From the NCBI GenBank assembly GCA_947572385.1, contig CANPBX010000021.1, forward strand, positions 1 through 36,910: DNA of 36,910 nucleotides, given 5' to 3'. Within the stretch, counting starts at the first letter, position 1. The number at the start of each line of letters is the position of its first letter. A program made the translations under genes and the position numbers. Shown one piece after another: positions 31,210 to 36,910 of the stretch. The stretch is from an uncultured Clostridia bacterium. Its GTDB lineage: Bacteria; Bacillota; Clostridia; Oscillospirales; Acutalibacteraceae. Under the pieces are notes generated by a model. It saw only the letters and a program-made list of their open reading frames with translations, searched no databases and was not told where the DNA came from.

Positions 31210-32525
31210 TATTTCAGTTCCACCTTTATAACAGTGTCAACAGGGTCCGGCAGCACCGGATCCGGGCCAAGGTCGGCGAAGACCACGTCCGGGTAGTTGT
31301 CATACACCCAGCCCTTGGCTATCTTTACCTCGGCCCCAGAGTGCACCCAGCGCACGGATTTCACCTGCTCCTTAGAGAGCCCCTGCAGGGGCATGGCCCC
31401 TATGGTGTTCTCAAACAGGTGGTAGTAAAGGGTATTCCCCTTCCGGGTTATCCTGCCTGTGTCCGGCTTCTCCATCCCCGATTTCCCGCAGCCGTATATG
31501 CTCTCGCCGTTCTTTTTCATCCAGCGGCCAATGCCCTCAAGTATCTCCAGAGACTGGTCCGGGATATTGCCCTTGGCATCCGGGCCCACGTTCAGCAGCA
31601 GGTTGCCGCCCTTGCTAACGCACTCCACCAGCTTCTTTATGAGCATACCCGCCGGCTTGAAGTTCCGGTCCAGGGCGCAGTAGCCCCAGTTATTGTTCAT
31701 GGTGACGCACGCCTCCCACGCCAGGTCCCCGCCGTTCTTATCCAGCAGGCCGTTTGGCGGGATTATCTGCTCCGGGCTAACAAAGTCCCCGTGCCAGGGC
31801 TTGGGGTCCCCCTCCCACATGGAGCCGAAGCCCTCGCCGCTGACCTCCAGGCGGTTGTCTATTATTATCCCCGGCTGGAGCTCCCTTATCATGCTCACCA
31901 GCTCGTGAGCCCTCCAGGTCTCCCCGCGCATACACTTCTCGCCCTCGCCATAGGAGAAGTCGAACCACATAATATCCAGCCTGCCGTAGTCCGTGCAGAG
32001 CTCCCGCACCTGTCCGTGGAGGTAGTCAAGATACCTGTTAAAGTCCCGGTCTTCGTTGCCCTCCTCCGGGTTGTTTCGCATTGGGTGGTACTGGTCCCCA
32101 TAGTGTGGGTAGTCCGGGTGGTGCCAGTCGAGCAGGGAGTAGTAGAGCCCCACCTTCAGGCCCTCGGCCCTGAACGCCTCCAGGTACTCCCTCACCAGGT
32201 CCCGCCCGGACCTGGTGTTGGTGGACTTATAGTCTGTGAGCTTGCTGTCGAACAGGCAGAAGCCGTCGTGGTGCTTCGCTGTGAGCACCGCGTACTTCAT
32301 GCCCGCCTCCTTTGCGGCCCTGGCCCACTTCCCCGGGTCATAGTCCACAGGGTCGAACTCGTCGAAGTAGGTCATATACTCCTCTTCAGGCATTTCCTCA
32401 GGGCTCCTGACCCACTCGCCCCTGGCGGGGATTGCATAGATTCCCCAGTGGATGAACATGCCAAAGCGGGCCTCCTGGTACCACTCCATGCGCTTTTCGT
32501 ACTCTTCACGGTTGAATTGATACAT
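31209..32525 (-). CDS. Alpha-L-fucosidase, GH29, cytoplasmic
   Basis: 438 residues. FIHWGIY (24-30), AKHHDGFCLFDS (83-94) and the nucleophile Asp189 in MWFDFSY are GH29 hallmarks. The domain ends near 340, followed by a beta-rich tail. It removes terminal alpha-L-fucose by a retaining mechanism. No signal peptide, so it works on imported glycans. AAAGGAG stands upstream of the ATG. Coupled to the transglutaminase-fold gene, a pairing that suggests a shared glycan-bearing substrate. No fucose permease or fucose isomerase is nearby. Confidence 0.92.
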   Translation of the reverse strand: MYQFNREEYEKRMEWYQEARFGMFIHWGIYAIPARGEWVRSPEEMPEEEYMTYFDEFDPVDYDPGKWARAAKEAGMKYAVLTAKHHDGFCLFDSKLTDYKSTNTRSGRDLVREYLEAFRAEGLKVGLYYSLLDWHHPDYPHYGDQYHPMRNNPEEGNEDRDFNRYLDYLHGQVRELCTDYGRLDIMWFDFSYGEGEKCMRGETWRAHELVSMIRELQPGIIIDNRLEVSGEGFGSMWEGDPKPWHGDFVSPEQIIPPNGLLDKNGGDLAWEACVTMNNNWGYCALDRNFKPAGMLIKKLVECVSKGGNLLLNVGPDAKGNIPDQSLEILEGIGRWMKKNGESIYGCGKSGMEKPDTGRITRKGNTLYYHLFENTIGAMPLQGLSKEQVKSVRWVHSGAEVKIAKGWVYDNYPDVVFADLGPDPVLPDPVDTVIKVELK

Positions 32526-32594
32526 GATTCTGCTCCTTTTTATTTGTCTACTAAAAAATAAATATATTTTCTACGGCAGTATGGAGCATTGCCC

Positions 32595-33809
32595 CTACTC
32601 CCGTAATAAGCACACTGCGCTCGCCGCAATGCCTTCGCCCCTGCCGGTAAAGCCCAGGCCCTCCTCGGTGGTGGCCTTCACGCTCACCCGCCCCGGGTCT
32701 ATCCCGCAGGCCGCGGCGATATTCTCCCGCATACTGTCTATATAGGGCGCGAGCTTCGGCCTCTGGGCTGTCACCGTGCTGTCAATATTGCCAATTTCAA
32801 AGCCGCCGCTCCTGGCCCGCTCACAGACCTCCGAGAGCAGCTTCAGGCTGTCGGCCCCCTCATATTTTGAGTCGTTATCCGGGAACAGCTTCCCGATGTC
32901 CCCCATCGCCGCCGCGCCCAGTATGGCGTCCGATATGGCATGGGCCAGCACGTCCGCGTCCGAGTGCCCTAAAAGCCCCAGTTCATACGGGACCTCCACG
33001 CCGCCAAGTATGAGCCTTCGCCCGGGCGCCAGCCTGTGCACGTCATATCCGCTTCCAATGCGCATACCCTTCACTCTCCCCTCTCCCGCCACCGCCCGGG
33101 CCAGAAGCATATCCTCTGGGGTGGTGAGCTTGAAATTTGTATAGCTCCCGGGGGTGAGCCTCACCTTTCCCCCCGCCGCCTCCACCAGCTGGCAGTCGTC
33201 AGTATAGCTCTTTCCCCTGGCCCTCGCTTTCTCAATGGCATACATATACAGCTCCCTCTTAAACGCCTGGGGAGTCTGCACCGCCATTAGCCTGTCCCGG
33301 GGCGGCGTGCTCTCCACAAAGCCCTCCCTGTCGGAGAGCTTGCAGGTGTCCTTACAGGGCACCGCCGCCGTAGCCGCGCCAAAGCTCAAAGCATCCCCGC
33401 ACACCGCATTTAGCAGCTCCACGCTCACAAACGGCCTTGCGCCGTCGTGTATTATCAGATAGCCGCAGTCCTCACCGAGGGCCTGCACGCCGTTTCTAAC
33501 CGACTCCTGCCGGTCCGCGCCCGCCGGGGCAAAGGTTATTTTCTTTTCCGGGTCCGTCCCGCCGCCCGGCATTGAAGCCAGCCGGGATATCTCCTCCATG
33601 TCCTCCTCCCGGCAGACTATACAGACCTCCTGGATATACCCGCAGCAGAGGAGCGTCCCAAGGCTTTTTAACAGCACCGGCCCGCCGTCCAAGTCCAAAA
33701 GCACCTTCGAGCGGCCCACGCCCATGCGGGAAGAGCTCCCCCCTGCCGCCAGCACCGCTCCAAACCTCTCGTTCAAAAGCCCGCCTCCTCTGTCCCAAGT
33801 TTCTATCAT
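32595..33809 (-). CDS. ispDF: Bifunctional IspD/IspF of the MEP isoprenoid pathway
   Basis: 404 residues. Residues 1-247: 2-C-methyl-D-erythritol 4-phosphate cytidylyltransferase ([10 protein letters not shown] at 21-30, HDGARPF at 121-127). From Met249: 2-C-methyl-D-erythritol 2,4-cyclodiphosphate synthase (GSGYDVHRL, with metal ligands D256 and H258, then [12 protein letters not shown]). Two steps of isoprenoid precursor synthesis in one protein, a known fusion in some bacteria. The start at 33809 follows GGAGG by 11 bases. Its stop lies 69 bases before the fucosidase start, with only a weak hairpin between, so some read-through is possible. Confidence 0.93.
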   Translation of the reverse strand: MIETWDRGGGLLNERFGAVLAAGGSSSRMGVGRSKVLLDLDGGPVLLKSLGTLLCCGYIQEVCIVCREEDMEEISRLASMPGGGTDPEKKITFAPAGADRQESVRNGVQALGEDCGYLIIHDGARPFVSVELLNAVCGDALSFGAATAAVPCKDTCKLSDREGFVESTPPRDRLMAVQTPQAFKRELYMYAIEKARARGKSYTDDCQLVEAAGGKVRLTPGSYTNFKLTTPEDMLLARAVAGEGRVKGMRIGSGYDVHRLAPGRRLILGGVEVPYELGLLGHSDADVLAHAISDAILGAAAMGDIGKLFPDNDSKYEGADSLKLLSEVCERARSGGFEIGNIDSTVTAQRPKLAPYIDSMRENIAAACGIDPGRVSVKATTEEGLGFTGRGEGIAASAVCLLRE

Positions 33810-33884
33810 CTTATCATATTCCTCCAGATTTTTCTACCCGGATTTCAATTTTTCTTTCTTTTCTTCATAATTTCGCAAAACCCA

Positions 33885-33914
33885 TTGATTTGCCCCCGCC
33901 CTATATGCTATTAT
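33885..33914 (+). promoter_or_regulatory. Promoter of the Na/phosphate symporter gene
   Basis: TTGATT (33885-33890), 18-base spacer, TATTAT (33909-33914), giving a leader of about 38 bases. No Pho-box was recognised. Confidence 0.5.
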
Positions 33915-33958
33915 TGTCTCGTATAGCAAAAATGAGGGAAATAGTTAAGGAGAGAGCT

Positions 33959-35725
33959 ATGGATATTTTTTCAGTCTTCACGCTGCTGGGAGGGCTGGCC
34001 TTCTTCCTCTATGGCATGAACGTGCTGTCGTCGGCCCTGGAAAAGATGGTGGGCGGCAAGCTTGAGTCGGTCCTGAGGGCCATGACCTCAAACCGCTGGA
34101 AGGGCCTGGCCCTGGGGGCGGTGATAACCATCGCCATACAGTCATCCTCCGCCATGACCGTTATGCTGGTGGGCCTTGTGAACTCCGGCATAATGGAGCT
34201 GTCCCAGACCGTCGGGGTCATAATGGGCTCCAATATCGGCACCACGCTTACGGCCTGGATATTAAGCGCCGCGGGCATAGAGGGGGACAATATCTGGCTT
34301 AAAATGCTCAAGCCCGAGTCCTTTTCGCCCCTTCTGGCCCTTGTGGGCATACTGCTGATAATGACCTGCAAGCAGGGGCGCAAGCGGGACGCGGGCCATG
34401 TGCTCATCGGCTTTTCCATACTCATGACCGGCATGAGCTTTATGAGCCAGTCCGTCAGCCCTCTGGCGGATATGCCCGTATTCCAGGATATACTGGTCAT
34501 GTTCAAAAACCCCCTTATGGGCGTGCTGCTGGGGGCCGTGGTCACCGGGGTCATACAGAGCTCGGCGGCCTCGGTGGGCATTTTGCAGTCCCTGAGTATG
34601 ACCGGCAGCATCACCTTCGGCATGGCCATACCCATCATAATGGGCCAGAATATCGGCACCTGCGTTACCTCTCTGCTCTCAAGCGTCGGGGCCAACAAGA
34701 ACGCCAAGCGTGTGACGGCGGTGCATATCTACTTCAACGTGCTGGGCACGGTGATATGCCTTCTGGGCTTCTACGCGCTGAACTCGCTGTTCCGGTTCGA
34801 GTTCACGGACTCGCCCATAAATGCCGTGGGCATTGCCCTTGTGCACAGCCTGTTCAACTTTATCACCACGGCCCTGCTGCTGCCCTTCTCAAAGCAGCTG
34901 GAGGGCCTGGCGAAGCTGACGGTCCGGGACACCAACGTCCGGGAGACCCTTCTGGACGAGCGGCTTATGCTCTCCCCGGCCTTCGCCATAAGCGAGTGCA
35001 GGGCTTTAGCTGTGAAGATGGCCCATACCGCCCGGGATTCCATGCTCAGCGCCATCCGGCTCATTGATGAGTACAGCGCTGACGCCGCCCGGGAGATAAC
35101 CGAGCAGGAGGAGCAGCTTGACCTGTACGAGGACACCCTTGGCACCTTTTTAGTCAAGCTCAGCAGCAAAGACCTGTCCCAGGCGGACAGCAACGAGGCC
35201 GCCGAGCTGCTGCACGCAATAGGGGACTTCGAGCGGATAGGGGACCACGCCATGAACATCCTGCGGGTGGCAAAGGAGATCGACGATAAGGAGCTGTCTT
35301 TTTCAGATAAGGCCCAGGAGGAGCTGGGTGTCATGACCCAGGCCATTATCGAGATCCTAAACCTTACGGTGGATTCCTTCGAGCGGGAGGATACAAGTCT
35401 TGCCGCCAAGGTGGAGCCCTTGGAGCAGGTGGTGGACAGCCTGAAGCTGGAGCTGAAAAACCGCCATGTGCGCCGCCTGCAGGAGGGCCGGTGCACCATA
35501 GAGCTGGGCTTTGTGCTTACGGACTTGCTGACAAACTACGAGAGGGTTTCCGACCACTGCTCCAATATCGCCGTGACGGTGATACAGGTGAAGGACTCGG
35601 CGCTGGAGAACCATGGGTATCTCAACCAGCTGAAGAGCTCGGGCAGCCCGGAGTTTACCAGGGAGTATGAGGAGAGCCTGGAGAAGTACGCCCTGCCAAA
35701 GAGCGGCGGGCACGCGGTCCAGTAG
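33959..35725 (+). CDS. Na+/phosphate symporter with PhoU tail (NptA/YjbB-like)
   Basis: 588 residues from ATG 33959; AAGGAG lies 7 bases upstream. The membrane part (about 1-310) has two inverted repeats with QSSSAMTVML (60-69) and QSSAASVGIL (about 197-206), each followed by MGSNIGTT or MGQNIGTC, the family's Na/Pi sites. A cytoplasmic PhoU-like helical bundle follows (about 340-560; GDFERIGDHAMNI and NYERVSDHCSNI, which have the metal-binding E-x-x-x-D pattern). It imports phosphate with sodium. An ORF reading to 33572 is a chance extension. Confidence 0.93.
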   Translation: MDIFSVFTLLGGLAFFLYGMNVLSSALEKMVGGKLESVLRAMTSNRWKGLALGAVITIAIQSSSAMTVMLVGLVNSGIMELSQTVGVIMGSNIGTTLTAWILSAAGIEGDNIWLKMLKPESFSPLLALVGILLIMTCKQGRKRDAGHVLIGFSILMTGMSFMSQSVSPLADMPVFQDILVMFKNPLMGVLLGAVVTGVIQSSAASVGILQSLSMTGSITFGMAIPIIMGQNIGTCVTSLLSSVGANKNAKRVTAVHIYFNVLGTVICLLGFYALNSLFRFEFTDSPINAVGIALVHSLFNFITTALLLPFSKQLEGLAKLTVRDTNVRETLLDERLMLSPAFAISECRALAVKMAHTARDSMLSAIRLIDEYSADAAREITEQEEQLDLYEDTLGTFLVKLSSKDLSQADSNEAAELLHAIGDFERIGDHAMNILRVAKEIDDKELSFSDKAQEELGVMTQAIIEILNLTVDSFEREDTSLAAKVEPLEQVVDSLKLELKNRHVRRLQEGRCTIELGFVLTDLLTNYERVSDHCSNIAVTVIQVKDSALENHGYLNQLKSSGSPEFTREYEESLEKYALPKSGGHAVQ

Positions 35726-35730
35726 AATAA

Positions 35731-35762
35731 AAGGAGGAGCCCCCTCGGGCTCCTCCTTTTTG
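35731..35762 (+). terminator. Terminator of the Na/phosphate symporter gene
   Basis: AAGGAGGAGCCC pairs with GGGCTCCTCCTT around CCTC, then TTTTTG. It should stop nearly all read-through. Confidence 0.9.
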
Positions 35763-35803
35763 CCCCTAACTGTAAATTATCAAAATCTTTTTGTAATATA
35801 TAC

Positions 35804-35832
35804 TTGACTTTTTGAAATGAATAGTGTACACT
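35804..35832 (+). promoter_or_regulatory. Promoter of the XRE regulator operon
   Basis: TTGACT (35804-35809), 17-base spacer, TACACT (35827-35832). Confidence 0.7.
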
Positions 35833-35833
35833 A
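35822..35833. promoter_or_regulatory. 12-bp palindromic operator over the -10 box
   Basis: TAGTGTACACTA is a perfect palindrome covering the -10 box and the bases around it. Its position fits autorepression by the XRE protein just downstream, which would block polymerase. Confidence 0.6.
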
Positions 35834-35852
35834 AGGGCATGGAGGTGATGGC

Positions 35853-36062
35853 TTGGGCAAAAACCTTAGGATGAAGGCCGCAAGGGCTGCCAAGGGGCTA
35901 ACCCAGCAGGAGCTGGCCGACAGGGTGGGCGTGACAAGGCAGACCGTGGTGGCCATTGAGAAGGGGGACTATAACCCCACCGTCCGGCTGTGCGTGGACA
36001 TCTGCCGCGCCCTGGGCGTGACCCTCAACGAGCTTTTCTGGCCCGGGGAGGACGAACGGTGA
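35853..36062 (+). CDS. XRE-family transcription regulator, 69 residues
   Basis: A single Cro/C1 helix-turn-helix domain: KGLTQQELADRVGVTRQTV (helices 2 and 3 at about 14-32) and GVTLNELFW at the end. Start is TTG 35853, 7 bases after GGAGG; the closer ATG at 35848 is out of frame. It is followed, 21 bases on, by a membrane protein, as in the common small XRE plus DUF2178-like pairs, and probably represses its own promoter through the palindrome. Confidence 0.88.
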   Translation: MGKNLRMKAARAAKGLTQQELADRVGVTRQTVVAIEKGDYNPTVRLCVDICRALGVTLNELFWPGEDER

Positions 36063-36083
36063 TCTTGAAAGGAGAGCGTCAAA

Positions 36084-36536
36084 ATGAAAAAATGCTTTAT
36101 GGGAGACGACGGACTGGACGAGCGGCAGCTGCTGCTGAGAGGGAACGTGTATAAGCATTCGCTGATACTGATGATGGCCCTGCTGCTTATCGACGGCTTT
36201 TTGAAGGACGAGGGCATAGTCTGGGCCCAGGGGATGTGGGGAAATATCCTCATATTCTGGGCCGGGATGGGGCTTGCGCTGGTGGAGTTTATCCTGCGGG
36301 ACATTCTGCCCCGCAGCCGCAGGCAGAACTCGCTGTATATTTTCCTGGGGCTATGCGGGCTGATGCTGGCGGTGCTGATCGGCACGAGCATCTTTATCGC
36401 CCACGAGCCCCTCATAGAAAACGGCGCGCTGAACGCCCGGGGCGCGGGGCTGATACAGGCGGCGGTGATGCTGACGGTATGCCTGCTGTTTATAGGCAAG
36501 CGGGTGAATGACGGGCGCAGAAGGGACGAGGAGTGA
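36084..36536 (+). CDS. Small membrane protein, DUF6773/DUF2178-like
   Basis: 150 residues with four likely membrane helices (about 26-42, 51-70, 85-103, 120-138) and a charged N-terminus with DERQ (12-15), a mark of these regulator-linked membrane proteins. Its function is unknown; it could sense or modify the effect of the adjacent XRE protein. AAGGAG lies upstream. A terminator follows the stop. Confidence 0.75.
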   Translation: MKKCFMGDDGLDERQLLLRGNVYKHSLILMMALLLIDGFLKDEGIVWAQGMWGNILIFWAGMGLALVEFILRDILPRSRRQNSLYIFLGLCGLMLAVLIGTSIFIAHEPLIENGALNARGAGLIQAAVMLTVCLLFIGKRVNDGRRRDEE

Positions 36537-36549
36537 CGGGTAATACTGG

Positions 36550-36581
36550 GCTTCCGGGAGACCGGGAGCTCTTATTTTTTT
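36550..36581 (+). terminator. Terminator of the XRE/membrane-protein operon
   Basis: GCTTCCGG pairs with CCGGGAGC around GAGA (one T-G wobble), then TCTTATTTTTTT. Confidence 0.85.
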
Positions 36582-36586
36582 ACCCC

Positions 36587-36615
36587 TTGCATATTACCTA
36601 AATTCCATGTAAAAT
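36587..36615 (+). promoter_or_regulatory. Promoter near the right edge
   Basis: TTGCAT (36587-36592), 17-base spacer, TAAAAT (36610-36615). It begins a leader of about 175 bases before the last ORF. Confidence 0.6.
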
Positions 36616-36621
36616 AGGTGT

Positions 36622-36654
36622 ATAGTAAACGCGGTCAATAAGCGCGTTTACTAT
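36622..36654. repeat. Perfect 12-bp inverted repeat just after a promoter
   Basis: ATAGTAAACGCG (36622-36633) and CGCGTTTACTAT (36643-36654) with a 9-base loop. It overlaps the expected +1 region of the 36587 promoter. No T-run follows, so an operator or a 5' RNA hairpin is more likely than a terminator. The rest of the leader to 36798 holds no structure that I recognise. Confidence 0.7.
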
Positions 36655-36798
36655 TCCAACCTTTAATAAGCATATAATGCTCGAAAAGTCCGTCGCAGCC
36701 TGTCGATAAAAGATATATTTTCCTCTCATACCAGCCCCTCATATGCAAATACTGCTACTGTAAGCAAACTACTTTCATGTGACAGGGGGGCCGCCGCC

Positions 36799-36910
36799 AT
36801 GAACGAGATACAAGCCTGGAACAGCTTCGCCCGGTCGGGCCGGGTGGAGGACTATCTGCGCTATGCGCACCTAAGGAATGAGGGGATCATTGGAAAGGAG
36901 GGGGTTCCCT
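36799..36910 (+). CDS. Small hypothetical protein, partial (YqzL-like?)
   Basis: Open from ATG 36799 to the window edge (37 codons), with AGGGGGG 8 bases upstream. The reading AWNSFARSGRVEDYLRYAHL has the W-x-x-F-x-x-(T/S)-G-x-x-x-x-Y-L pattern of the very short YqzL-like proteins of Firmicutes. The end is not in the window. Function unknown. Confidence 0.55.
   Translation, partial: MNEIQAWNSFARSGRVEDYLRYAHLRNEGIIGKEGVP

Noticed and set aside
31341-32561. A 406-codon open frame on the plus strand
   Set aside because: It is antisense to the GH29 fucosidase, has no ribosome site, and reads as low-complexity Val/His/Leu/Pro; it arises from the GC-rich codon use of the real gene.
33572-33958. 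Long N-terminal extension of the Na/phosphate symporter
   Set aside because: It runs through ispDF on the opposite strand and the promoter; the family start is MDIFSV at 33959 with AAGGAG upstream.

Overview
The window looks like a chromosomal segment of a GC-rich, low-molecular-weight-operon style Clostridia (most likely the Oscillospirales/Ruminococcaceae-type gut Firmicutes). Reasons: sigma-A type promoters with AT-rich cores in a GC-rich background, strong AGGAGG-type ribosome sites, a T-box riboswitch, a SigH-like sigma factor, CdaA/CdaR, an SLH-domain surface enzyme, DUF951, DUF3343 and ThyX. This assignment is inference; no rRNA or other taxonomic marker is present. Genes are packed tightly: ten junctions use a 4-base ATGA stop/start overlap and two more a 1-base overlap. 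No phage, IS element or CRISPR array was seen.

Left part (1-4100, plus strand): a homoserine acyltransferase (metA family, Glu111 acetyl type) is followed, by overlapping junctions, by a frameshifted Fe-S protein of the QueG-like family, a HAD phosphatase and a GNAT acetyltransferase, then a SigH-like sigma factor coupled to a small double zinc-ribbon protein. A hairpin and a minus-strand tRNA-Thr(CGT) with its own consensus promoter close the block. A minus-strand promoter at 7-35 points off the left edge.

4180-12000 (mainly minus strand): one long housekeeping operon runs cdaA - cdaR - DUF951 - prfA - a Sua5/CoaE fusion - lytic transglycosylase, joining c-di-AMP synthesis, translation termination, tRNA t6A formation, CoA synthesis and the cell wall. 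Upstream of it a DUF3343 protein is coupled to a cysteine desulfurase whose 5' end carries a 12-bp tandem repeat that puts an ATG every four codons.

12000-21900: a secreted SLH-domain GH24 lysozyme in which an SH3 domain interrupts the lysozyme domain; a TrpB2-type tryptophan synthase beta behind a tryptophan T-box (specifier TGG); a divergently transcribed SprA-like HExxH protein; a HAD/DUF218 pair; and two alpha/beta-hydrolase esterases behind a consensus promoter.

21900-33800 (minus strand): a YjfB-like small protein; a DJ-1 - mltG - U32 peptidase-family set; a lipoprotein solute-binding protein coupled to thyX - RpiB-like - thymidylate kinase; a cytoplasmic GH29 fucosidase coupled to a transglutaminase-fold protein and followed by a nitroreductase; and a bifunctional IspDF. 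Right end (33960-36910, plus strand): a Na/phosphate symporter with a PhoU tail, a small XRE regulator with a palindromic operator over its -10 box followed by a membrane protein, and finally a promoter, a perfect 12-bp inverted repeat and a truncated small ORF.

Most noteworthy: the GH29/transglutaminase-fold module, the SH3 insertion in the lysozyme, the Sua5-CoaE fusion, the ATG-repeat leader of the desulfurase, the sigma/zinc-ribbon pair, and the frameshifted Fe-S gene.
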